Shown here piece by piece: positions 1 to 9,121 of a stretch of 64,000 bases of DNA (position 1 is its first letter; each line of letters starts with the position of its first letter). A program made the position numbers and the translations under genes. This DNA is from Bradyrhizobium nivariense. Lineage in GTDB: Bacteria > Pseudomonadota > Alphaproteobacteria > Rhizobiales > Xanthobacteraceae. The notes under the pieces are model-generated. The model saw only the letters and a program-made list of their open reading frames with translations. It was not told the DNA's origin and ran no database searches. Location of the stretch: positions 62,001 through 126,000 of the forward strand of contig NZ_JARVWW010000002.1 of assembly GCF_029846715.1 (NCBI RefSeq), written 5' to 3'.

Positions 1-101
1 GCCGGCCCCTCGCGACCGTCGCAGCAATCACGCGAGAAGCACCGCTTGCCAGCCTGTTCGTTGCTTTCCTGTTCGGCGTCGCGGTGGCTCGTCGGCGCTA
101 G
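1..101 (+). CDS. 3' end of a small membrane-associated protein (partial)
   Basis: The reading frame that enters the window at base 3 stays open for 32 codons and stops with TAG at 99-101. Its last residues form a hydrophobic segment (LASLFVAFLFGVAVA) closed by three arginines, the usual end of a small DUF883-like or other single-pass inner-membrane protein. The start lies outside the window, so length and family cannot be judged. It converges on the CHASE2 gene that ends at 120. The open frame and the typical membrane-anchor C-terminus are seen directly; the family is a guess. Confidence 0.5.
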   Translation, partial: RPLATVAAITREAPLASLFVAFLFGVAVARRR

Positions 102-119
102 AAATCGAGCGGGGCCCTT

Positions 120-2861
120 TCAGGCGGCGCTGACGGCGGCGCACTCCACCGCGAGGAATTGCCGCTCGAATGCTTCCGCCGGCATCGGGCGGCCGAAGAA
201 ATAGCCCTGACCTTCCTCGCATCCCATGCTCACCAGGAAATCGGCCGTAGCGCGATTCTCGATGCCTTCAGCCACGATCGAGAGTCCGAGCTGCTTGCTG
301 AGGCCGATGGTCGACCCCACAATCGCGGCATCGTCGGAATCCACGAGCAGATCAAGCACGAACGACCGGTCGATCTTGAGCCCGTCGAGCGGAAACTTCT
401 TCAAATAGCTCAGGCTCGCATAACCAGTGCCGAAATCGTCGAACAGGACACGGACGCCGAGCTGCTGGATCCGCTTGAACATGTCGAGCACGCGGCCTTC
501 GTCGTGAAGCAGGATGTCTTCGGTCACCTCGAGCTCGAGCAGCGACGGCGTGAGCCCCGTCGCTTCGAGCAGTCCCGCGACCGAATGCGCGAGATCACCG
601 GAGTGGAGCTGCGAGGGCGACAGGTTGATCGCGACGCGCACACTGTCGCCGGACAATTCCCAGGCGCGCGCCTGCCGGCAGGCGGTCTCCATCACCCAAT
701 TTGCGATCCGCTCGGACAGGGCCGAGCTATTGACCACCGGCATGAACTCCCCGGGCGAAACGTAGCCGCGCACCGGATGCCGCCAACGGATCAGCGCTTC
801 CGCCCCGACCAGGCTGGCGTCGATCAGGCGAACCTGGGGTTGGTAGAACAGCTCGAACTCGTCGCGATCCGCGGCAAGCGCCAATTCGCTCTCCAACGTC
901 AGCCGGTTCTCCAACTCCTGCCTGATCGCGCTCTCGAAGATCACATGGCTGCCGCGCCGCGTCAGCTTTGCCTTGCTCAGCGCGAGATGGCCATTGCTCA
1001 GGAGATCGTCCGCGTTGTGCCCGCCTTCCGGATAGACGGCGACGCCGATGCTGATCCTGACGCGATGCTGCCGCGTGCCGGTTGCAAGCGGCGCCTCGAA
1101 CGCGCGCGCAATTCGTTCGGCGAACTCTGCGATCGGCTCGGCGCCATCCGAGCCGTCACGCGCAATGGCGAATTCGTCTCCGCTCAGCCGGGCAACGATG
1201 GCGCCATCCGCAGTCTGGCCTTTCAGGCGAATAGCGACCGCCTGCAGGACAAGATCTCCGGCGGAATGACCCAGCATGTCGTTGATGCTCTGGAAGCCGT
1301 CGAGCCCGATCACGAGCAGCGCGAGCTCGCGAGTGCGCTGCCCCGCGTCCGCAATCATGTCGACCAGTCCGGCATGCAGCGTGTTGCGGTTGGCAAGACC
1401 GGTCAGCGCGTCGTATTCGGCGAGATATCTGACGCGTTCGGCCTCGCGCTTGCGGACCGAGATGTCGCGCAGGATCGCTCCGTACTGGAAGCCGTCCGTT
1501 CCCTGCCAGCCCGAGAAGCTCGCTTCGACCGCGAAAGTTTCACCGTTTTTGCGCCGCCCTTCGAACTCGACGACGACCGCCCCGCCGGGCACGAGGAGCG
1601 CTTGGCGTGCGGCGACGCGCATGGACGGCTTGTCGTCACCGCCCACCGGCAAGGCGCACAACGTTTCGAACGGACGGCCGATGATTTCGGCCGGCATATA
1701 GCCGAAGATCGTACTGGCGCCGGGATTCCACACCGTGATCAGCTGATCTTCGTCGGTGCAGACGAGGCCATCGCCGAGCGACATCGCGATGCGATGAAAG
1801 CGGCTTTCAGCGATGCGCCCCAGGAGACTACGGAAATCGATTTCGTCGAGTGCGATCGCCGTCAGATAAGCGACAATCGCGATGTGGAACAGCGATGTGT
1901 CGATGATGAAGGGCCATCTTGCCTGCACGAGGACAGCGACCAGCTCGAAGGCCGCCCCGGCTGAGATCAGGATTGCGACGCGAATTCCCGGTGCGAAGCG
2001 GCGCCACGAATACATCATCAGCAGGCAGATCACACCGAGGCCCAGGATCATGCCGATATCAGAGGTCCAGCGCAGCATCCGGTTCTGGAGGATCGATTCT
2101 GCCGCCAGCGCCTGGAGGACGGGTCCCGAGACGATGCGCCCGTTGGGAACGCTGAACCGGTCGCCGAGTTCGAGCGCCGTCGCACCAACGATGATCTTCT
2201 TGCCCCTCAGCTTGTCGAGAGTCTCGGTATTGCCGCGCAGCACGTCGACATAGGAGACACTCGGAACGGAGGTCGCCCGAATACTGAAATCGATCAGGAA
2301 AGGAGGCCGCCGATTGGCGTCCTGCCCGGCCAGCACGACGGCCATCGACGGTATCAAGGCATCGCCGAGCGTCTCGCCGAACGGATAGCGGCGAACGAGC
2401 CCGTCCGATTCGACCGCGACATTGACGACAGCCGGCCACGACTGGTTGCTGAACGGTTTCAGGGGACGATTGATATGGGCCGCGCCACCATTCGACGTAG
2501 GCTGCTTGAAGGACGGCAGGATCGTCGAGCCGCCGACCTCACGTAGGGCCTTGGCGAAGGCCTCGTCGGAGGCTGGGTCTGATGGCGTGCTGAAATCGAC
2601 GTCGAAGGCGACGTCCTGCGCTCCCGCCGCCTCGAGCCTGTGCAACAGTTCCGCGTGCAGCCGGCGCGGCCAGGGCCACACCCCGATCTGGTCGATCGAG
2701 GGCGCGTCAATGGCGACCACGACGACATGACCGCTCGCGGCACGAGATTGCCACGCGAACCGCAGGTCGGTAAGCGCGTTGCGAAGCGCACCGTGCCACC
2801 CCGTGGACAGCACCACCGCGAGTGCGGTCACGACAAGAATATGCGGCCGATAGCGTTTCAC
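120..2861 (-). CDS. CHASE2-PAS-GGDEF-EAL signalling protein (c-di-GMP turnover)
   Basis: About 913 residues. An N-terminal membrane segment is followed by an extracytoplasmic CHASE2 sensor (residues about 35-270), three membrane helices (about 275-350), a PAS domain (about 370-490), a GGDEF domain with the signature RLSGDEF (SGDEF variant) and an EAL domain with EALIRW near residue 690, plus DDFGTGY and AEGIE. The EAL residues needed for phosphodiesterase activity look intact; the cyclase may also be active since SGDEF variants often are. The GTG at 2861 is preferred because GGAGG lies just before it; an in-frame ATG at 2903 has none. It follows the FecR gene on the same strand with a 58-bp gap, so the two are probably co-transcribed and CHASE2 may read an envelope signal relayed by the FecR protein. 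Confidence 0.9.
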   Translation of the reverse strand: MKRYRPHILVVTALAVVLSTGWHGALRNALTDLRFAWQSRAASGHVVVVAIDAPSIDQIGVWPWPRRLHAELLHRLEAAGAQDVAFDVDFSTPSDPASDEAFAKALREVGGSTILPSFKQPTSNGGAAHINRPLKPFSNQSWPAVVNVAVESDGLVRRYPFGETLGDALIPSMAVVLAGQDANRRPPFLIDFSIRATSVPSVSYVDVLRGNTETLDKLRGKKIIVGATALELGDRFSVPNGRIVSGPVLQALAAESILQNRMLRWTSDIGMILGLGVICLLMMYSWRRFAPGIRVAILISAGAAFELVAVLVQARWPFIIDTSLFHIAIVAYLTAIALDEIDFRSLLGRIAESRFHRIAMSLGDGLVCTDEDQLITVWNPGASTIFGYMPAEIIGRPFETLCALPVGGDDKPSMRVAARQALLVPGGAVVVEFEGRRKNGETFAVEASFSGWQGTDGFQYGAILRDISVRKREAERVRYLAEYDALTGLANRNTLHAGLVDMIADAGQRTRELALLVIGLDGFQSINDMLGHSAGDLVLQAVAIRLKGQTADGAIVARLSGDEFAIARDGSDGAEPIAEFAERIARAFEAPLATGTRQHRVRISIGVAVYPEGGHNADDLLSNGHLALSKAKLTRRGSHVIFESAIRQELENRLTLESELALAADRDEFELFYQPQVRLIDASLVGAEALIRWRHPVRGYVSPGEFMPVVNSSALSERIANWVMETACRQARAWELSGDSVRVAINLSPSQLHSGDLAHSVAGLLEATGLTPSLLELEVTEDILLHDEGRVLDMFKRIQQLGVRVLFDDFGTGYASLSYLKKFPLDGLKIDRSFVLDLLVDSDDAAIVGSTIGLSKQLGLSIVAEGIENRATADFLVSMGCEEGQGYFFGRPMPAEAFERQFLAVECAAVSAA

Positions 2862-2919
2862 CCGATCCTCCTGCACACCCGCTTCGGCGGGTGCGCCCCT
2901 CATCTCCTAGGAAATCGCC

Positions 2920-4161
2920 TCAGTGTCTGTTGTGGCCATAGGCGTTGCCGTGACCATTGCCATTCCCGTCGCCGTTACCGTTGTTACTCTTGCCGTTACC
3001 GGTGGCGCCGTTGTTGCCGTTGCCGTTGTCGTCCTTGTTTCCATTCCCGTTGCTTCCATTCGCCGGGCTTCCACCGGACACACTGTCCGTCGGCCCAGTG
3101 GTGGTCGCAACGGTCGTCGTTGCGCTTGACGACGACGACGTGGCACTGGCTGCGGATGAACTGCTGCTCACGGTGACTGCCGTTGCGTTGGAGCTGTTGG
3201 CGGCTGCGGTTGTCGTGCTCGCCTTCGTATCGCTCCAGACAGTCTCGGTAGCGGAGCTGGCGTTCGCGTTACGCACCTGTCCGGGAGCAACGGCGCCGTG
3301 GGCAAGGCCATTCGTGACCTTATGGAAGTTCAGCTTGACCTCGCCGAGCGAGCTCGAGATGCGCACGACGCCGGCCTTGGCAGCACCAGACTGGGGCGCG
3401 TGACCTCCGGCCGCCTGATGCGATTGCTTCGGCGCGCCGGCCGCCTTGGTGCCCTTGTCGATCGGACCAAGCGCATGGATCGCATGGCCGTTCGCCGCGT
3501 TGCGCGGGGCGGACAGGCCCGATTTCGGCACGGGAACGCGCTCGATCGTCGAGGCGCGCGGCTTGCCGTGCTCGATCGGATTGAACGTCCCGGCACCGCT
3601 CAGGCTGAGGCCGGGCTTGCCGTGCTCGAAGGCGGTAGCCGCTTGTCCCGGCATGACCTGAGCGATCTGTCCCGTCTTGAAGTCGGAGACTTCGACCTGG
3701 CCGCGAAGCACGCCGACCTTGGTGCTGCCCGCATTCACGGTGACGCTGAACTGCGTTCCCTTGACCACGGCGGCGAGATAGGGCGTCTCGACCTCGAAAT
3801 GCTTCACGTTGCGCTTCTCGACCTCGAGCAGGATCGAGCCTGCCTGCTGGATGATGGTGGTCGAGAGACCCTCCTTCTTCTCCGTCGGCAAGCCGACCAC
3901 CGAGTTGGGAGAGATCAGTATCGTTTCCTCGCCGCGGACGAGCAGCACGCGCCCGTTACGTCCGGTGCGAATGGTGTCGCCGGGCTTGAGCGCCTCCTGC
4001 TGATTCAACGACACCTGCTGTGCGCCGTTGGTGGCGACCCAGACCTCGCCGGTGGCCTTGCCGACCGACCAGACGCCATCGTCCGCGGCGGATGCGCCGG
4101 AGGCCGTTCCCAGGATCAGCGCAGCCACGAAGGCGCACCGCATTCCAATTTTGCCCAGCAT
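2920..4161 (-). CDS. FecR-domain periplasmic protein with Gly/Asn-rich tail
   Basis: 413 residues with a clear signal peptide (cleavage after GASA, about residue 26). A FecR domain spans about residues 55-160, with typical segments such as GDTIRTGRNGRVLL and the VKGTQFSV block. The middle is low-complexity and rich in Ala, Ser and Thr. The last 50 residues are dominated by Gly and Asn (NGNGN-type repeats) and end in a His-rich stretch, suggesting a flexible or metal-binding tail. There is no cognate sigma factor or TonB receptor beside it, so it is unlikely to be a classical iron-dicitrate regulator. Proteins of this type often sit next to CHASE2 receptors, as here. It is divergent from the secretion transporter at 4291 with a 129-bp AT-rich gap that must hold both promoters. 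Confidence 0.85.
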   Translation of the reverse strand: MLGKIGMRCAFVAALILGTASGASAADDGVWSVGKATGEVWVATNGAQQVSLNQQEALKPGDTIRTGRNGRVLLVRGEETILISPNSVVGLPTEKKEGLSTTIIQQAGSILLEVEKRNVKHFEVETPYLAAVVKGTQFSVTVNAGSTKVGVLRGQVEVSDFKTGQIAQVMPGQAATAFEHGKPGLSLSGAGTFNPIEHGKPRASTIERVPVPKSGLSAPRNAANGHAIHALGPIDKGTKAAGAPKQSHQAAGGHAPQSGAAKAGVVRISSSLGEVKLNFHKVTNGLAHGAVAPGQVRNANASSATETVWSDTKASTTTAAANSSNATAVTVSSSSSAASATSSSSSATTTVATTTGPTDSVSGGSPANGSNGNGNKDDNGNGNNGATGNGKSNNGNGDGNGNGHGNAYGHNRH

Positions 4162-4290
4162 GACGATCCTCAGTCCGAGTTACAGCCAGCCCTGGAGGTA
4201 TCCGAGATCACTCAACATAGAATTAGCGGGAAGCGGCGAGTGGAGCGGTCGCATTAACGATTCATTGACCATAAAAAACTAAGACAAATC

Positions 4291-6087
4291 ATGCGGCTAA
4301 CGAATTCTTACCGGCTCACGGGCACTTCTCCGTCAAACTACGGAGACAGGCTCGTTGCGCGCGTTGAGAAGCGGCATCTCCTTGCCAAGCTGGCGCTATT
4401 GGCGACGATTCTTGCGGGAATTCCTCAGGCTTTCGCCCAACAGGCGAACCAGCCGGGTTTCGATCCGCGCCAACCAGAGAAATACTTTGAAAACCAAACC
4501 GAGCGGGAATCGCTGAGCCGTCCTCCGGTCAGGTTACCAACCGTCGGCCAGCCCAACACCGGCGGCGATACCAAGCCTCAGTTCGTGCTGCGCGGCATCA
4601 ATGTCAGCGGCGCCCAGGCCGTTTCCCCCGATCGCATCGCCGCGGTCTACCGGCCCTATGTCGGTAAGAAGGTTTCGCAGGCGGATCTCGCCGCGATCGC
4701 CGGCGCCATCAGCGATCTCCACCGCGCCGATGGATTTCACCTGAGCCGGGCGATCGTGCCGCCGCAGGACATTGCCGGCGGCCTGGTCCGGATCCAGGTG
4801 ATCGAAGGCGCCATCGTGCAGGCCGAACTGAAAGGCGATGGCGCCGAGCAGTTCGGCGTGCGACCGATGCTCGGGCCGGTTCTGGCCGAGCAACCGTCGC
4901 GCCTGGCAACGCTGGAACGCCAACTCTTCCTCATCAACGGCAGGCCGGGCGTCCGGATCACCGATACCGCGCTGGAGGAGATCGGCGGTGCAACCGGCCG
5001 CTTCCGCCTCACCGTCTATTTGAAGACCTGGCACGTCTTCTCGTCGTTCGGTCTGGACAATCTCGGCTCGTCGTCAGTCGGCCCGTGGCAGACCTACGCG
5101 ACCGGCGCGTTCAACTCCTACCTCACGCCCGGCGACACGCTGGCGGTCAACCTGTCGACCATCGCCAACGACCCCCGCGAGCTCGGCTTCGCGCGGCTGT
5201 CCTACGATGCACCGGTCGGCGTCGACGGCGTGCGCCTCGGCGCGTCCGTCCTGTACAGCGCGGTCCGGCCGGGCGATGCCCGCCGCCTCGACAGCGACAT
5301 CACCACGACCGAGGCGTTCGAGCTGCGCGCCGGCATCGTCCCGTTGCAGTCGCAATCCTCCTCGCTGACCCTGACTGCGGCAGCGACCTTCAGCAACGTG
5401 TCCGAGCATGACCTTTACGGCCCCTGGTACAACGACCACATCAGGACCGCGAGCCTGACCGCCGATTACCGGCTCCAGGATCATTTCGGCGGAACCAATT
5501 TCGCAACGCTGACCTACCGCCAGGGCCTCGACATCTTCGGTGCCTCGCATTTCGACGACGATTTGTTGTCGCGCGATGGCGCGTCATCGAACTTCTCGGT
5601 GCTGAACCTCTGGTTCACGCGCTACCAGACACTCAACGACGCCTGGTCGCTCAAGCTCTCTGCTGCGAGCCAGACGGCATCGCGACCGCTGTTCACCTCG
5701 CAGCAATTCTATCTCGGCGGCGCGGCCTTCGGCCGCGGCTATGGCGCAGCCGAGATCAGCGGCGACAACGGTCTTGCCGGCTCGCTCGAACTGCGATTCG
5801 ACCAGAAGCTCAATTACCGCTACTGGAGCGGCTATCAGCTCTATGCCTTCGGCGACGCCGGCGCAGTCTGGAACGACGGTTACCGCCTGAGCGACGGCCT
5901 GTCGCTGAGTTCGGCCGGAGTTGGCGTGCGGTTTTTCCTGCCGGACGATTTTCAGGCCGATCTCGGCGTGGCCGTCCCCCTGAGCTACCGAGCGCCCGAC
6001 AACGAGCGCCGCAGCCCGCGCTTCCTGTTTACACTGTCAACCGCGCTGCGGCTCTGCTCCGAACGCGGCAAGGGCGGCTGCCTTTAG
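4291..6087 (+). CDS. ShlB/FhaC-type two-partner secretion outer-membrane transporter (TpsB)
   Basis: 598 residues. A long N-terminal extension precedes a signal-peptide core (about residues 30-50, ending AQA/FAQ). A POTRA-type domain follows (about 95-190; FVLRGINVSGA... and LVRIQVIEGAIV), then a 16-strand type beta-barrel containing the conserved loop-6 motif GRGY (FGRGYGAAEISGD). The family exports a large TpsA adhesin or hemolysin across the outer membrane. No TpsA gene lies beside it in this window, so the partner is encoded elsewhere or was lost. It is divergent from the FecR/CHASE2 pair, which makes c-di-GMP-linked control of surface secretion plausible but unproven. The start at 4291 gives an unusually long region before the hydrophobic core. 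Confidence 0.88.
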   Translation: MRLTNSYRLTGTSPSNYGDRLVARVEKRHLLAKLALLATILAGIPQAFAQQANQPGFDPRQPEKYFENQTERESLSRPPVRLPTVGQPNTGGDTKPQFVLRGINVSGAQAVSPDRIAAVYRPYVGKKVSQADLAAIAGAISDLHRADGFHLSRAIVPPQDIAGGLVRIQVIEGAIVQAELKGDGAEQFGVRPMLGPVLAEQPSRLATLERQLFLINGRPGVRITDTALEEIGGATGRFRLTVYLKTWHVFSSFGLDNLGSSSVGPWQTYATGAFNSYLTPGDTLAVNLSTIANDPRELGFARLSYDAPVGVDGVRLGASVLYSAVRPGDARRLDSDITTTEAFELRAGIVPLQSQSSSLTLTAAATFSNVSEHDLYGPWYNDHIRTASLTADYRLQDHFGGTNFATLTYRQGLDIFGASHFDDDLLSRDGASSNFSVLNLWFTRYQTLNDAWSLKLSAASQTASRPLFTSQQFYLGGAAFGRGYGAAEISGDNGLAGSLELRFDQKLNYRYWSGYQLYAFGDAGAVWNDGYRLSDGLSLSSAGVGVRFFLPDDFQADLGVAVPLSYRAPDNERRSPRFLFTLSTALRLCSERGKGGCL

Positions 6088-6238
6088 GCATTGTCCTTCG
6101 GGCGACGGCCCGGCATGCGGCCCTTTTGGGGCGCTGCTCACAGACTTGCCTAAATTTAATCCCGTAGCATGCTCACGATCGCTCGATCCGGGAGTTCCCA
6201 ATGGCCATGTTCAGTCAAAAGTGATTTGAGACGGAACC

Positions 6239-7069
6239 ATGAAAAGGGTGTTTGCAATTCTGGCGTTTCTCTGCGTCCTCGGGGTGGGCCAGTATTTCGT
6301 CGTCAGCCGGTTCGCGATCCGCCACGAGGTTTTGACCCTGTTCGACGCCACGCGCCAGCGCCCGATCGCGGTCGAAATCGCGGTGCGGCGCGATTACGAG
6401 ACCAAGGCCAATCTCGGCCTCTGGAAGCTCCCGCTCGCCATCATCAGCAACGGCAACACCGTCAAGGCCACCGAGTATTCCTTCCTCGCCAACGCGCTCG
6501 CCGCACGCGGTTATCTCGTCGCCAGCATCCAGCAGGATCTACCGAGCGATCCGCCGCTGATGACCCAGGTCGGCCAGCAATATGTCGGTCGGCGTCAGGT
6601 CTATATCCGCTGCGAGGCCAACATCCTCTTCACCTTGGGCGAGTTGAAGAGCCGGCAGAAGAACGCCGACTACGACCACATCACGCTCGTCGGACATTCG
6701 AACGGTGGCGACGTTTCGATGTATGTAGCCCGTCAGCACCCGGAGCTGGTGTCGAAAGTGATCACGCTCGACAATCTGCGGGTGCCTTTCGTGCTTAGCG
6801 ACAACATGAAGATCCTGTCGTTTCGCTCGAAGGATCCGCATTTCGTAACCGATCCCGGTGTGCTGCCAACGCCGGAAGAGGCCAAAGCGCGCGGCATCGA
6901 CATTATCCACACTGGCGCACAGCATAGCGAGATGAGCGATCGCGGTCCCGATGCGGTCAAGGAGAAGATCCAGGAGACACTCGACCGCTTCCTGCGCGAT
7001 AGCGCCAGCAGCGCGCTCGCGCCAGCCGATACACGAAGCCCGATGATCATGAACCCCGGCGACTATTAG
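6239..7069 (+). CDS. alpha/beta-hydrolase with N-terminal membrane anchor
   Basis: 276 residues. The N-terminus (MKRVFAILAFLCVLGVGQYF) is a signal anchor or signal peptide. The nucleophile elbow GHSNGG with Ser near residue 157 and a late histidine (AQHSEMSD, near 232) are visible, and an Asp after the sixth strand completes a likely catalytic triad. The alpha/beta-hydrolase fold is well supported; the substrate is not. Genes on both sides are unrelated, so there is no operon context. Probably periplasmic or membrane-attached. Confidence 0.82.
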   Translation: MKRVFAILAFLCVLGVGQYFVVSRFAIRHEVLTLFDATRQRPIAVEIAVRRDYETKANLGLWKLPLAIISNGNTVKATEYSFLANALAARGYLVASIQQDLPSDPPLMTQVGQQYVGRRQVYIRCEANILFTLGELKSRQKNADYDHITLVGHSNGGDVSMYVARQHPELVSKVITLDNLRVPFVLSDNMKILSFRSKDPHFVTDPGVLPTPEEAKARGIDIIHTGAQHSEMSDRGPDAVKEKIQETLDRFLRDSASSALAPADTRSPMIMNPGDY

Positions 7070-7357
7070 CGGGCCCCTTTGCGGCAGATCAAGGTTGCCC
7101 CGAGCCGGCCACGATAAAAAGGGTCTCGCCATCTCGGAGAGGCACGTGTCGCACTCCCTCGAAAGCCTTGATACGAAAAGACTGGATACGACAAGCTTTG
7201 GCCTGCCCGCGGCAAAGACGCCGAGATTCGCGCGGCATCTCTATCGTTCGGCCCGCAGGCTGCTGCGGTCGATCATCGCCCGCATCGACCTCTCGCAATT
7301 TCCGGGTTCATGTTGCGGATGAGCACTGCGTCGCGAGCGAACGCAGAAGGTTGCCCT

Positions 7358-7675
7358 ATGCACCAGCATTTGAGACGAATTTGCCTGCTGCTTGCATTGG
7401 CCTCGGGCTTTGGGACGTCGTCCGCTCTCGCCGCCGATGCCGATCACGGCGCCGACCTTGCGAGGCGCTGGTGCGCCAGCTGCCATGTCGTGGCGAACGG
7501 CCAGATCCAGGCGAGCGCCGACGTCCCTTCCTTCGCGTCCGTTGCGCGCAGCCCTGACTTCAATTCAGAGAAGCTCGCCCTTTTCCTGCTCGATCCGCAC
7601 CCGAAGATGCCGAATTTTCCCTTGAGCCGGACCGAAGCCGGCGACCTCGCGGCCTACATCGCATCGCTGCGTTAG
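7358..7675 (+). CDS. small class I cytochrome c
   Basis: 105 residues with a signal peptide (cleavage after ALA, about residue 24) and one haem-binding motif CASCH near residue 37. The MPNFPLS segment near the C-terminus supplies the likely axial Met, and the protein ends in the usual C-terminal helix (DLAAYIASL). This is a soluble periplasmic electron carrier of the mono-haem c family. The ATG at 7358 was chosen because it directly precedes the signal peptide; an ATG at 7310 in the same frame adds 16 non-conserved-looking residues. The redox partner cannot be inferred from neighbours. Confidence 0.88.
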   Translation: MHQHLRRICLLLALASGFGTSSALAADADHGADLARRWCASCHVVANGQIQASADVPSFASVARSPDFNSEKLALFLLDPHPKMPNFPLSRTEAGDLAAYIASLR

Positions 7676-7706
7676 CAGCCGGTCAAGACACCTGCGACAA
7701 ATGCAA

Positions 7707-7732
7707 ATCCCTGCCGGTGAACCGACAGGGAT
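7707..7732 (+). terminator. hairpin after the cytochrome c gene, possible terminator
   Basis: ATCCCTG at 7707-7713 pairs with CAGGGAT at 7726-7732, 32 bases past the cytochrome stop codon. No T-run follows, so it may be a weak terminator or only an RNA 3'-end stabiliser. Confidence 0.3.
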
Positions 7733-7861
7733 CAGCATAAACGATGATTGACGGCGAATGGGTCCATTCGGCGGCCCATCGTGGACCTGCGTCAGCATCG
7801 CCGTGCGGATCGACACGCCGCGCAAGTCCAGGCTGTGGACACGCCGTGAACACACCGAGAA

Positions 7862-8203
7862 TCAGGACTTGTCCTTCCCCGGTTGCATGAGACTGCCGGT
7901 CATCTGGCGCATGTGGTCTCCGGCGCTGGTGAACTGGCTGCGCAGGAAATCCGATTGGATTCGCATCGCCTCCTGAAGGTCGGTGGCATGAACGAGCTTG
8001 CGAGCATGCTCGAACGCCGACTTCATGTTCTGCTCGGTGAAAGCGAGCGCCTGCTTCGACACCTCCGCCCCCGCGCCCGGAACGGTCGTCATCGATTTGG
8101 TGGCGGCTTCGAAAAACATGCCGAATGCCTTTTCCGCTTGATCAATCGTCTTCTCGGCCAGGTCGCGCAGTTCGGCCGGAACTTCGAGCTTCGGTTCGAT
8201 CAT
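7862..8203 (-). CDS. phasin family protein
   Basis: 113 residues, mostly amphipathic helix with no signal peptide. The sequence carries the phasin_2 pattern: ELRDLAEKTIDQAEKAF, the FTEQNM...AFEHARKLVHA segment and QSDFLRSQF. Phasins coat polyhydroxyalkanoate granules and affect their size and number. The ATG at 8203 is preceded by GGGAGGAG, so it is preferred over the upstream in-frame ATG at 8239. It is monocistronic as far as can be seen. Confidence 0.88.
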   Translation of the reverse strand: MIEPKLEVPAELRDLAEKTIDQAEKAFGMFFEAATKSMTTVPGAGAEVSKQALAFTEQNMKSAFEHARKLVHATDLQEAMRIQSDFLRSQFTSAGDHMRQMTGSLMQPGKDKS

Positions 8204-8344
8204 GGTCGCACTCCTCCCTTTTTCTAAACTGAATACCACACTTGCCGGATCGCCTTCCAGCGTCCAGCCCGGGCAAACGTCGCCCGGCGGCCGGCTCTGG
8301 CTGGAAAACGAAGGGCAAGGCGTAAGGCCGACGCGCAGCCCGGC

Positions 8345-8530
8345 TCAGGAAAGGGGGTGTTCGGGTAGGGTTTCTTCGGTGGCGAGGTCTTCGACCAGCT
8401 TGATGACCTCGAAACGCTGCCGGGGCGCGAGCTTCAGAAACGCGCGGAGCAGGCGCAGGCTTTCGACGGTGCCGCTTGCAGGCGCGCCGAGCTTCAGGTG
8501 CAGCTCAGCCGCGAAATTGAGGTTTTTCAT
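8345..8530 (-). CDS. small conserved hypothetical protein (61 aa)
   Basis: Starting at the ATG at 8530 the product is 61 residues, begins MKNLNFAAELHLKLGAP and ends with an acidic stretch. It is predicted helical and soluble with no membrane segment. It looks like one of the short rhizobial proteins of unknown role. The frame continues upstream to 8599 but that part is Arg/Cys-rich and unlike coding sequence. No function can be assigned. Confidence 0.45.
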   Translation of the reverse strand: MKNLNFAAELHLKLGAPASGTVESLRLLRAFLKLAPRQRFEVIKLVEDLATEETLPEHPLS

Positions 8531-8931
8531 CTCGCACCTATGACAAGCATCGGCCTTCGTGATCCGACATCGAGGTCCTACTCGAGAACCGAACGCCATA
8601 ACAGGATGCCATGGCGACGGCGAGCTTTCGGCCCGGGGGGCCCCGCCGGGTTAGCACGCTGAGCGACATGTCCGAACGGATGGGCTCAACCGAAGAGGTT
8701 GCAATTATGCCAAGGAACAACCCCTCCGGCAAGCCCAACAGTTGGCGTAGCGATGCTTTGTCTGCATCGCGCCACGGCAATTCCGGATAACAGGAATATG
8801 GCCCGCCGTCACCCACCTGCGTCAAGAAGCGTCATCAACCAGGCACGAGGCGTCGATCACTGTCGATCGGCGCTGCGTTTGGCCTTGTATCGGGATGTGA
8901 ATGGACATTGGCGGGCCCGGACTAGGGCTTT
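8531..8931. other. about 400-bp gap without a convincing gene
   Basis: Short frames exist on both strands, but none has a ribosome site plus protein-like composition. A GC-rich palindromic stretch (GGCCCGGGGGGCCCCGCC) lies near 8629-8646. No recognised repeat, RNA gene or promoter was identified. Confidence 0.4.
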
Positions 8932-9121
8932 TTCAGCGTATACACGTAATTGTTGAGTCCGACCTCGGCGGTTGTATCGTCCACGAAGTGAACATCGATC
9001 TCGCAGCGGTCTCCAGCGTCCGGATCGGGGCAGCGGTGAAGCCGAGCGAGGCGGCAAGGGCCTTGGGATCGACCTTCCTATCGGCACGCTGCATCTCGTC
9101 GAATGCGCCCTGGAAGATCAT
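8932..9121 (-). pseudogene. frameshifted remnant of a small protein gene
   Basis: Reading leftward, the frame from the ATG at 9121 begins MIFQGAFDEMQRADRKVDP and looks protein-like to about 9020. It then loses this character, while the next frame becomes protein-like (CEIDVHFVDDTTAEVGL, then NNYVYTLKKP) and stops at 8932. Joining the two needs one frame change at about 9005-9035. This suggests a broken gene of about 62 codons, possibly longer at the 5' side where the frame stays open to 9271. The family is not recognised. A sequencing error is an alternative. Confidence 0.35.

Noticed and set aside
159..1964. A long open frame of about 600 codons on the + strand opposite the CHASE2 gene
   Set aside because: It is the antisense shadow of a GC-rich coding sequence. 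The minus strand has clear CHASE2, PAS, GGDEF and EAL motifs; the + frame has no domain and its composition is not protein-like.
2923..3403. Valine/leucine-rich frames on the + strand opposite the FecR gene tail
   Set aside because: They are translations of the complement of the Gly/Asn-repeat region; their low-complexity hydrophobic composition is an artefact of that repeat.
7089..7322. Small frames on both strands between the hydrolase and cytochrome c genes
   Set aside because: Neither has a convincing ribosome site or protein-like composition; the region is probably just the upstream sequence of the cytochrome gene.
8538..8825. A 95-codon frame on the minus strand
   Set aside because: It lacks a good start and reads as random translation of GC-rich DNA.
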